DNA of 64,000 bases from a virus. How positions within the stretch are numbered: position 1 is the first letter of the stretch; every line of letters begins with the position of its first letter. The position numbers and the translations under genes were made by a program. The notes under the pieces are model-generated. The model was not told where the DNA came from. It worked only from the letters and a program-made list of their open reading frames with translations, and made no database searches. The stretch is from positions 47,706 to 111,705 of IMG/VR virus record IMGVR_UViG_3300043411_002995; one strand, given 5' to 3'. Of this stretch, positions 16,241-22,829 are shown piece after piece.

Positions 16241-17092
16241 TCAGCCTTCGCTGGCGCCGCCGCGGAGGCGCTCCTGCAGGGCGGTGTGGTAGGCCATCAC
16301 GCCCTCCTTCCGACCGAGCATCCGGGCCTTCTGGGCGACCTCCATCACGTCGTTGGTCCCCTCGTCGTAGCCCTTCTGCTTGCCCTTGCTGCTGCCGAGC
16401 GCCGCACCACCGACACCGGCGGCGGCGCCGAGGCCGAGCATCTTGGCGACGCCGCGGCCGGCGCTGGGCGCGGTCTGCGCGGCCGGGCGCCCGAAGCGCA
16501 TCATGCGGGCGAGGCGCCCCGCACCGGGCGAGGCGACCTTGACGAGTTCGTCCTGGAATCCGCGCATGAAGTTCATCGGCATCGCCTTCTTCTCCTGGGG
16601 CTGACTCGACTGCTCGAGCATACAGCGGACGAACGCCGCCTTGGGTGGAACTGCCTTGCGTGTCGCTACGTGATCGATGAGGTACTCGCTGAACGTGTCG
16701 GCGAAGTCCTCTTCCGGGCTCGTCTTGGCGTACTCGTCGACGAACCCAGCGCCGGCGGTGGACGCCGTCCACGCGGCGAGCAGCCGCGGGTTCGTTCGCA
16801 CGATCGTGTGGGCGAGTTCATGAAAGACAGATCGCCGAAACTGCTCAGGATCGATCCGGTCGCCATCGTACACGCCCTTGTCGTAAACGACAATTGCACC
16901 CTCGGCCGGCTCGTACTTCGAGTGCCCCGGTGCGCTCGGCGGCGCATCTTCGAGGACCGGGCGCCGGACGAGCGTGCGGAGGTTCGGGTTCTCCTCGAGC
17001 CAGCGCGCGGGGAGCGGTGCGAGGAACCGCTGCAGCTCGGCCACCTCCGCCGGCGTCCAACGGCCCTCGAGCTCGAGCCCGCGAACCCTCAC
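16241..17092 (-). CDS. HExxH metalloprotease-like domain fused to DEL-motif region
   Basis: The 283-residue product starts at GTG 17092, overlapping the upstream stop. HELAH at 91-95 is a zinc-metalloprotease signature, and EEDFADTFSEYL (about 127-138) offers a downstream acidic ligand. Residues 173-187 then read MNFMRGFQDELVKVA, a copy of the recurrent targeting-like motif placed internally, followed by a Gly/Ala-rich tail. One uninterrupted frame covers both parts, so this is a fusion, although an internal start could release the second part. Substrate unknown. Confidence 0.72.
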   Translation of the reverse strand: MRVRGLELEGRWTPAEVAELQRFLAPLPARWLEENPNLRTLVRRPVLEDAPPSAPGHSKYEPAEGAIVVYDKGVYDGDRIDPEQFRRSVFHELAHTIVRTNPRLLAAWTASTAGAGFVDEYAKTSPEEDFADTFSEYLIDHVATRKAVPPKAAFVRCMLEQSSQPQEKKAMPMNFMRGFQDELVKVASPGAGRLARMMRFGRPAAQTAPSAGRGVAKMLGLGAAAGVGGAALGSSKGKQKGYDEGTNDVMEVAQKARMLGRKEGVMAYHTALQERLRGGASEG

Positions 17093-18576
17093 AGGACCTT
17101 CTTGAGGTCGGCGAAGAGCTTCGTGAGGATGCCGCCGGCGAGCGCCGACCCAAGGCCGACCAGGCCGGCGAATCGGAGCGGGTGCTGCTCGCGCCAGCTC
17201 TCGGACGCGTGGCGAATCCCCGGCGTCGGCGTCTTGATGGTGGGGAGCAGCTCGTAGGGGTGTCGCCCGGTGATGAACGCGTCGCGCTCGGAGGGATGGA
17301 TGCGGGCGCGGATGTGCTTGCCGGACTCGGTGCCGTAGAGGTACATCGCGCCCATCGCGGCGGGGATCGCGGTGGTCAACGCGCCGGCGACGAAGTCCGG
17401 GGAGGTCCCGACCTCCTTGGCGGCGCCGGCGATCCGACGGCCGGCACCAGGTGAACCCATGATCTCGGCGGACTGGTGTCCGATCTGCGAGCCGATGTGC
17501 TTGAGGTCGTCCCAGGTATCACCGACGAAGCGGCCGATGCCGATGGCTCCACCTCTGGCGGCGTCGATGATGCCGCTGGTCTTCTCGATGTCCTCCGGCG
17601 GCTCCTGCGCCTCCACCCGCGCCTGCCGCATGTACTTCCGCGCGAGCGCCAGGCCGACGATCGGCGGGATGGTGCCCAGGAGGTAGCTCGCCCAAGCCGG
17701 ACCGAGCCGCTTGAACGACGCCCGCGCGGCCGCGGGGCCTTCGGTCTTGGCGATGTGCGAGAGGGCGAGGATCGAGGCCTTGGCCTCGGGGTAGAGCTGC
17801 GTCGCGGCCAGCGTGGCGCCCATGATCTCCGGGGCGTTGTCCTGCATGAAGGAGATCGCCTTGTCGTCGATCGTGCCTGGCATCATCTCCTTGATGCGGT
17901 CGCCAGCGATCAGCGCGATCGGCAGCGCCGCGTAGGCGGCGCGCTGCAGGCCGGGGCCGACCTTGGAGCGCACCTTGCCGAGCCGGCTGCCGGTGAAGTC
18001 GGCGGCATGGCCGAGTTCGTGGAGGACCTTCTCCTTGCCGATCTCCTTGAGGAAGACCTCCTTGGTCGCGTGGTTGTAGTAGTTCCCGCTGAGCAGGCCG
18101 TTCTGGAAGTTCAGGCGAACGCCCTTGTTGGCCAGGTCGTGCTTGCCGATGAAGGAGTCGACGACCTTCTGGATCTCGGGGATCTTCTTCGCCGCCTCCA
18201 TGATGGCGTCCTTGTCCGCGGCATCGTGGGCCAGCCGCAGACGGGCGGAGACGTTGAAGAGGCCCATCAGCTTGGACGGCTGCACCTGCGGCCGCGCTTC
18301 CGCCAGCGTGGGCGCGTTGCGGAGCTGCAGCGCGTTGTGCCAGGAGACCGATCCCTTGTCCGCCACGTTCCCGAGCGCCCAGCCGGCCCCCATCGTCGCG
18401 AGCCGGCGCGCGAACGGCGCGGTGCCGAGCGCGACGAGGCTCGCGATCGCGCGCTCGCCAGGATCGAGGCTGGTCGGGCTCGTCTCCCGCTCGGGCGGCA
18501 GGTACGGCGCCGTCGACGGCGCGTCGACGGCCGTCTTCTCGCTCAAGAAGACGCGGAGCGGGTCAGGGCGGGCCAT
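17089..18576 (-). CDS. HELGH putative metallopeptidase with hydrophobic segments
   Basis: The 495-residue product has HELGH at 186-190, after an extended segment (NYYNHATKEVFLKEIGKEKV) typical of the edge strand before a zinc-binding helix. A clear third ligand cannot be assigned by eye. Residues beyond 210 include several Ala/Gly-rich hydrophobic stretches that may be membrane-inserting. The start has ELDEK-free, Pro-rich N-terminal sequence with LSEKTAV, a KxA motif. It overlaps the downstream metalloprotease-like gene by 4 bases. A virion-packaged enzyme is possible. Confidence 0.7.
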   Translation of the reverse strand: MARPDPLRVFLSEKTAVDAPSTAPYLPPERETSPTSLDPGERAIASLVALGTAPFARRLATMGAGWALGNVADKGSVSWHNALQLRNAPTLAEARPQVQPSKLMGLFNVSARLRLAHDAADKDAIMEAAKKIPEIQKVVDSFIGKHDLANKGVRLNFQNGLLSGNYYNHATKEVFLKEIGKEKVLHELGHAADFTGSRLGKVRSKVGPGLQRAAYAALPIALIAGDRIKEMMPGTIDDKAISFMQDNAPEIMGATLAATQLYPEAKASILALSHIAKTEGPAAARASFKRLGPAWASYLLGTIPPIVGLALARKYMRQARVEAQEPPEDIEKTSGIIDAARGGAIGIGRFVGDTWDDLKHIGSQIGHQSAEIMGSPGAGRRIAGAAKEVGTSPDFVAGALTTAIPAAMGAMYLYGTESGKHIRARIHPSERDAFITGRHPYELLPTIKTPTPGIRHASESWREQHPLRFAGLVGLGSALAGGILTKLFADLKKVL

Positions 18577-18583
18577 GTGGAGA

Positions 18584-19288
18584 TCACACCCCCATCGCCT
18601 TCGTCGCGAACTCGCCGGCCTTGATCGGCGAGGGGCGCCCGCTGCCGCGGCGCTGCTCGTTCATCTCGTCGATGCTGGCCTGGGCCTCGGCGAGCATCTT
18701 GACCTCGCCGGGGGCGACGTTCCGGCTCATCGTGCTCGCGGTCAGCCACGTGCCCGCGACGAGCGGATCGGCGGCGAGGGTGGGGGCGTAGCGGGCGAGC
18801 ACCCCGAAGTGGCTCGCCACCAGCCCCGGCTTGGTCTCCTCGACGTCCTTCAGGTTCGGATGCACGTCGTAGAGCTGCGCGTAGGACGACTGGATGTCGT
18901 TGTCGACCTGCTTGTCGCGGCTGTGGCGCAGCAGGCCCTGCACGCCCGCGGTGGCGCCCGCGGTCATCGCGGACAGCGCGAGCATCTTGGCCAGGTTGAG
19001 CCCGACGTCCGACCAGCCCGGCGAGAGCCGGCCCGCGCCCTCGGCCACCTCCTTCACGCCGGTCGCTCCGCCCGTGCGGAGCTTCTCGAGGAGGCTCAGC
19101 GGTGGCTGGACGACCTTCTTGGCCACGTCGTCGGCGCCGCCGCGGAGCCGACTGAACCAGCTGGCAGCCTCTTTCTGGAGGGCCTGCTTGATCAGGCGCT
19201 GGCGAACGGTCGCGACCTCGTCCGCGGCCTGCTTGGACAGGAGACCGTTGGCGAGGCAGGCATCAAGGAGCTCGGCGGACGTGGCCAT
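18584..19288 (-). CDS. Head-region protein, function unknown
   Basis: ATG 19288 is chosen over a start 27 bases upstream that overlaps the neighbouring gene. The 234-residue product is helical with repeated KxA motifs near its start (LSKQAADE, LIKQALQKEAASW). It has one hydrophobic Ala/Gly-rich stretch (about 95-115) and a C-terminal half containing FGVLARYAPTLAADPLVAG. I recognise no enzyme family. It resembles other alanine-rich proteins of this block and may be an internal virion protein. Confidence 0.68.
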   Translation of the reverse strand: MATSAELLDACLANGLLSKQAADEVATVRQRLIKQALQKEAASWFSRLRGGADDVAKKVVQPPLSLLEKLRTGGATGVKEVAEGAGRLSPGWSDVGLNLAKMLALSAMTAGATAGVQGLLRHSRDKQVDNDIQSSYAQLYDVHPNLKDVEETKPGLVASHFGVLARYAPTLAADPLVAGTWLTASTMSRNVAPGEVKMLAEAQASIDEMNEQRRGSGRPSPIKAGEFATKAMGV

Positions 19289-19292
19289 CTGA

Positions 19293-19631
19293 TCACCTCT
19301 TGAACTTGGCGGCATCGTAGTCCCGGTGGAGCCGCTTCAGCTGGCCCTTGGCGGGGCGCTTGTTGAAGAGGTCGTTGAAGTTCGTGTAGGCGGCCTCGCT
19401 CGCCTGTGCGTGGCCCGTGTTCGGGTCGACGGCCGCGGCCAGGTAGCGCGGCTTGTCGCCACCGCGGAGCCCGCGCTTGTAGGCGCTCGAGCTCGCCATG
19501 CCCGTGGCCGCGACCGTGCCGGCCGCGGTGACCGCGATCAAGGGGTGCTTGACCGTGAACTTGCCCACGCCCTTCAGCACGCCGCCGACCTTGACGAGCT
19601 CGTCCGCGAAGCCGGTGAGGAACGCATCCAT
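19293..19631 (-). CDS. Small protein with N-terminal F-x-DEL motif and hydrophobic segment
   Basis: The 112-residue product starts at ATG 19631, overlapping the upstream TGA. The N-terminus is MDAFLTGFADELVKVGGVLK, a clear copy of the recurrent peptide. Residues 28-48 (KHPLIAVTAAGTVAATGMAS) may form a transmembrane helix. The C-terminal half is basic. A giant alternative frame extending upstream through the next gene is a shadow and is rejected. Function unknown. Confidence 0.75.
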   Translation of the reverse strand: MDAFLTGFADELVKVGGVLKGVGKFTVKHPLIAVTAAGTVAATGMASSSAYKRGLRGGDKPRYLAAAVDPNTGHAQASEAAYTNFNDLFNKRPAKGQLKRLHRDYDAAKFKR

Positions 19632-20566
19632 CACAGATCCCGGAGCTTCTGCTGGTTGATCGTGATCTCGTCGTCGATGCGCAGGATGTCGCGCAGGCCG
19701 TTCTTGATCTCGTCGGTCTTGCGCTGGATGGTGTCGAGCGACACGAGCACCGGGTGCGCGCCGTTGATGATGGTCGTGTTGCCGAGGTTCTCGCTGATCA
19801 GGTCGGCGGCGACCGGCGCGATCGCGAGCTTCACCAGCCGGGACCGCACGTCCCCGTGCGTGTCGGCGATGAGGCGGGCCTCGAACTTGGGGATGAGCTC
19901 GCCCGCGAGCTTGGCGTGCCCGGCGATCACCGAGGCGACCAGGACCTGGCGCATCGTGGCGCCACCGAGCACGGTCTGCTTGACCTGCTCGAACGCCCGC
20001 TTCTCGAGGGACTCGACCTCCATGCCCAGGCGCATGACCTGGTCGGCGAGCTGCTGGCGTGCGGCCGCCTGCTTCTGCAGGATGACGATCACTCGCTGGC
20101 GATCGCTGGGCCCCGCGAGCCCGTTGTGCACCGCGGCGGGGTCGACGCCCATCATCGAGGCCATCGATGGGCCGGGCTGCGGGATGCCGCGCGGCGGGCC
20201 GGCGTAGTCGGAGGTGGTGACAGGCAGCGTCTCCGGGTCGACCGATCCGTCGCCGGCCCCGCAGCCGCAGGCTGCGAGCACGACCTTCGAGTCGGCGAGG
20301 GGGAAGGCGATCTTCTCCTTCTGCGCGGTCTTCGACCAGAGCCCCTGGTGCGTGGCGATGTTCGCCATCTCGCAGACCCGGGCGATCTGGTTCGCGTTGA
20401 GCTCGTTCTCCTTCGCGAGCTTCGTGATCACGTCGTTGAGCTTGGAGCCCTCCTCGAGGTAGCGCTTCGCCGCGATCTTGGCGAACGACTCGAGCCGATC
20501 CGACGCCACCTTCGAGACCTGCGGCTTGCGGCCCTCGAGCAGGTATGAGAAATGCCCAACGTTCAT
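19631..20566 (-). CDS. KxA-rich head-region protein, first gene of its block
   Basis: ATG 20566 starts a 311-residue product; an upstream start is possible but lies across the putative promoter. The sequence has many hydrophobic-x-K-x-A motifs (VSKVASD, FAKIAAK, ITKLAKE, WSKTAQK, LVKLAIA). The core contains LAACGCGAGDGS with clustered cysteines, then helical regions and a C-terminus with NTTIINGAHPVLVSLDTIQR. Being the first gene behind the TTGACC-N15-TATACC element, it probably heads the long transcript that reaches the tail genes. Function unknown; virion-associated by context. Confidence 0.7.
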   Translation of the reverse strand: MNVGHFSYLLEGRKPQVSKVASDRLESFAKIAAKRYLEEGSKLNDVITKLAKENELNANQIARVCEMANIATHQGLWSKTAQKEKIAFPLADSKVVLAACGCGAGDGSVDPETLPVTTSDYAGPPRGIPQPGPSMASMMGVDPAAVHNGLAGPSDRQRVIVILQKQAAARQQLADQVMRLGMEVESLEKRAFEQVKQTVLGGATMRQVLVASVIAGHAKLAGELIPKFEARLIADTHGDVRSRLVKLAIAPVAADLISENLGNTTIINGAHPVLVSLDTIQRKTDEIKNGLRDILRIDDEITINQQKLRDL

Positions 20567-20596
20567 CGAGGCCTCGCTTCTGGTGTTGACGTCGAG

Positions 20597-20623
20597 GGTA
20601 TAGGCTACGCCAGGTCGGGTCAA
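20597..20623 (-). promoter_or_regulatory. Putative minus-strand promoter TTGACC-N15-TATACC
   Basis: On the minus strand TTGACC (20623-20618) and TATACC (20602-20597) are 15 bases apart, 31 bases upstream of the ATG at 20566. It resembles the elements at 8062-8035 and 46553-46526 and is the best candidate for transcription of the block from 20566 leftwards. Confidence 0.5.
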
Positions 20624-20654
20624 GGAAGCGGAAGTACACCGAAAGGACCGCCAG

Positions 20655-21329
20655 ATGAAGTTCTGTCCTCACTGCGGGGGCGACCTCTCGCAGTACAGCA
20701 TGGCCGGCGCGCCACACGCGCCGGCCACCACCGGCACCGTCTACAACCAGACCACGATGTGGAAGGCGCTCGTGGAGCGCGCTCGTGCGATCGAGGGCAC
20801 GCCGCCGCCGCTCGAGAACCTGGTGCTGCCCATCGTCTCTCAGATGACTGCGGCGTTCGCGGCGCGCCCGGACCGGGAACGAGACGCGCCGCTGAAGACG
20901 GTCGTGCACTTGGCCTTCGACCGCGACGTCGTGCCACGCGGCGGCGCGCTCCACTACATCACGATGACCGAGGGTCGGGGCGCGATGGACCTCGGCCGCC
21001 TGCAGGCGATGGGCTACGCCGTGCTGGACGGGAAGGTCCAGGTGGTCGACGACGTGCCCGTGGGGCCGGCCTACCAGCTGCTCAGCTACTGGGGCGGCGC
21101 TCGGCAGCACAAGCGCTGGCACCTCGAGGCGCCCTGCGAGATCAACCCGTCGCGGAACGGGGACCCGGCGTTCATGGACGCGAACATGATCGGATTCGTG
21201 GCGACGTGGAAGGACACGGAGCGGATGACGGAGGCGCTGATCGAGCTGCTCGAGATGTTCGCGCACGGGTTCGGCGAGCATCGCGTGACGATCGCCATGC
21301 CGCTGGTGCTCGAGCTGGCGGCGCGCTGA
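20655..21329 (+). CDS. Plus-strand protein with N-terminal zinc-ribbon motif
   Basis: The 224-residue product begins MKFCPHCGGDLSQYS, a CxxC knuckle typical of small zinc ribbons; the second pair is not obvious. The remaining domain is alpha/beta, with LKTVVHLAFDRDVVP and HRVTIAMPLVLELAAR at the end. ATG 20655 has an AAAGGA site upstream. It is divergent from the minus-strand head block. It is not preceded by the GGCATAAG motif shared by the next plus-strand genes. Function unknown. Confidence 0.72.
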   Translation: MKFCPHCGGDLSQYSMAGAPHAPATTGTVYNQTTMWKALVERARAIEGTPPPLENLVLPIVSQMTAAFAARPDRERDAPLKTVVHLAFDRDVVPRGGALHYITMTEGRGAMDLGRLQAMGYAVLDGKVQVVDDVPVGPAYQLLSYWGGARQHKRWHLEAPCEINPSRNGDPAFMDANMIGFVATWKDTERMTEALIELLEMFAHGFGEHRVTIAMPLVLELAAR

Positions 21330-21336
21330 TCGGGAT

Positions 21337-21359
21337 CACTCCTCCTTTGCGGGCATAAG
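21337..21359 (+). promoter_or_regulatory. GGCATAAG promoter-like element 1
   Basis: CAC at 21337-21339, then 12 bases, then GGCATAAG at 21352-21359. It lies 22 bases before the ATG at 21382. The upstream half closely matches the copy at 46565 (CACTCnnCCTTT). It is one of six such plus-strand elements; see findings. Confidence 0.6.
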
Positions 21360-21381
21360 AAAGGACAGAAGGAGCCACACC

Positions 21382-21717
21382 ATGTCCATCGATCCCAAGT
21401 CGCAGTCCACCGTTTCCCCCATCACCCCGCCGACGAAGGTCGACGAGTCCCCCACCCGCGAGCAGCAGGCGTTGGACCTCCACAGCAAGCTGCTGTCCGC
21501 CAACCCCGGCTGCGATCTGGAGGTGACGCTCGGTGCCAAGTACGGCCCCGACGCGATCAACCTCGAGACGCGCAACCGGGGTGCGGACAAGTTCGCTGCG
21601 GGGGTCCTCGCCGGCATCGCGTTCGCGGGACTCGCCGGCCTCATCGGCGTGGCGGTGGCGAAGGCCGTGACGCCGCGCCCCCAGGTCAAGAGCCTCGGGG
21701 ACGACGACACCAAGTAG
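21382..21717 (+). CDS. Small single-helix membrane protein
   Basis: The 111-residue product has a polar Ser/Thr/Pro-rich N-terminal half and one strongly hydrophobic helix (FAAGVLAGIAFAGLAGLIGV, about 72-91), with a short charged C-terminus ending in DDDTK. There is no cleavable signal peptide. It is a single-gene unit with the promoter-like element upstream, an AGGAG ribosome site, and a hairpin terminator downstream. Function unknown; possible host-membrane modifier or minor virion protein. Confidence 0.75.
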   Translation: MSIDPKSQSTVSPITPPTKVDESPTREQQALDLHSKLLSANPGCDLEVTLGAKYGPDAINLETRNRGADKFAAGVLAGIAFAGLAGLIGVAVAKAVTPRPQVKSLGDDDTK

Positions 21718-21728
21718 CAACCTCAACC

Positions 21729-21784
21729 ACCACTCGTGAGAGTGTTTTCCGCCGCGCAAGCGGCGAAACACCCTCGCGGGTGGT
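21729..21784 (+). terminator. Long imperfect hairpin with T-rich tail
   Basis: The arms ACCACTCGTGAGAGTGTTT and AAACACCCTCGCGGGTGGT pair with a few mismatches around an inner CCGCCGC/GCGGCG stem and a GCAA loop, followed by TTTCTT. It directly follows the stop at 21717 and precedes the next promoter-like element, isolating the upstream gene as its own unit. Confidence 0.75.
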
Positions 21785-21798
21785 TTCTTACCCATGAC

Positions 21799-21821
21799 CA
21801 GGATCGCTCCGCGGGCATAAG
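21799..21821 (+). promoter_or_regulatory. GGCATAAG promoter-like element 2
   Basis: CAG at 21799-21801 then 12 bases and GGCATAAG at 21814-21821, 30 bases before ATG 21852. The CAC half is degenerate here (CAG), while the right half is exact. Confidence 0.55.
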
Positions 21822-21851
21822 AAGAGGGAACCCCCAACCAAAGGATTCCCC

Positions 21852-22274
21852 ATGCGCAACAAGCTCGTGGCGACGCTCGACATCGTGTTGAGCGCCCGCC
21901 TCATCCATGCAGAGATTGAACGCACCGTGGAGCAGGCCCACAAGGTCTGCGACCCCCACCTGGCGATCTCGTTCGCCAACGCCCGGCAGACCGTGTCGAA
22001 CCCCGTCGACATGGCCGTCGAGCTCGAGATGCTCGACGCCGCCATCGACCTCTCGAAGGAGAACCTGGCAGAGATCGAGGGCCTGAAGCGCTCGATCGCC
22101 AAGTCGCTCCAGGGCCACGAGGTCCTGGAAGCGCTCGGCAGCGCGCTCGTGTCGCAAGACATGATCGACGCCGTCGAGGAGAAGTTCCAGGTCACCGGGC
22201 TCAGGCTCGAGGAGATGGAGAAGCTGCGGGACCTCACCGTGTCCCGCGCCCGCGACCTCACCAGCCAGCTCTAG
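21852..22274 (+). CDS. Helical protein of unknown function
   Basis: The 140-residue product is acidic and almost entirely helical, with leucine/glutamate periodicity (MLDAAIDLSKENLAEIEGLK and LRLEEMEKLRDLTVSRARDL) that suggests a coiled coil. There is no membrane segment or enzymatic motif. It has its own promoter-like element upstream and no clear hairpin downstream, so transcription may continue into the next plus-strand gene. Function unknown. Confidence 0.72.
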   Translation: MRNKLVATLDIVLSARLIHAEIERTVEQAHKVCDPHLAISFANARQTVSNPVDMAVELEMLDAAIDLSKENLAEIEGLKRSIAKSLQGHEVLEALGSALVSQDMIDAVEEKFQVTGLRLEEMEKLRDLTVSRARDLTSQL

Positions 22275-22331
22275 GGCTGGTGGGTGCGCGGGGCTTCTCT
22301 GCTCTCTTAGCCTTCGGGTACACTCGCCACC

Positions 22332-22829
22332 ATGACGCCGTTCCTCCAGGCCTTCACCGATGAGCTGGTCAAGCTCGGCGCGGACAACGACCTGGTCGAC
22401 GTCTTCCGGGAGGCCAAGAAGGAGACCCGGAGGCAGCCGGCGCGGGACAGCGCCCTGAGCGCGCTGCGCGGGAACGGCACCCCGGTCAGCCGCAACTACC
22501 TCGCGTCGATGTTGATCGGCGGGATCTCGGTGCCGGCGGTGGCGGTCATGAGCAAGCGGATCTCGCGGGCCCTGAACAACAAGACCGTGCAGCGTGAGCT
22601 CCGCGGCCTTGGGCCGATGGCGCACCCGAAGAAGGTCCGGGCGCTGCGCGACGAGTTGCACACCGGCCCGTCGTTCGGGCGCGCGCGCCCCGGCACGCCG
22701 TTGAACACCCGGCCGCTCATCACGCACGGCGAGGCCGCCGGTCTTGCGGCGAGCGGCGTCGCGACCGGTGGCCTGGTGCAGATGATCCGGGACTACTTCG
22801 CGGGCAGCGCGCCGACGACCCCGCGCTAG
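22332..22829 (+). CDS. Plus-strand protein with N-terminal F-x-DEL motif
   Basis: The 165-residue product starts MTPFLQAFTDELVKLGADND, a clear copy of the targeting-like peptide, although it is on the opposite strand from most others. A charged helical region follows, then a hydrophobic stretch (ASMLIGGISVPAVAVMSKR) and a basic tail. The stop overlaps the convergent terminase stop by 4 bases. The motif on an independently transcribed gene argues that it is a protein-level signal and not a by-product of one gene cluster. Confidence 0.75.
   Translation: MTPFLQAFTDELVKLGADNDLVDVFREAKKETRRQPARDSALSALRGNGTPVSRNYLASMLIGGISVPAVAVMSKRISRALNNKTVQRELRGLGPMAHPKKVRALRDELHTGPSFGRARPGTPLNTRPLITHGEAAGLAASGVATGGLVQMIRDYFAGSAPTTPR

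Noticed and set aside
16520-17092. Splitting the HELAH/DEL gene into two genes
   Set aside because: There is no stop codon between the two parts, so a single fused gene is the simpler reading, with an internal start only possible.
19293-21281. Minus-strand frame of 662 codons
   Set aside because: Only the last 112 codons (from ATG 19631) encode a convincing protein; the rest overlaps other genes and a promoter.
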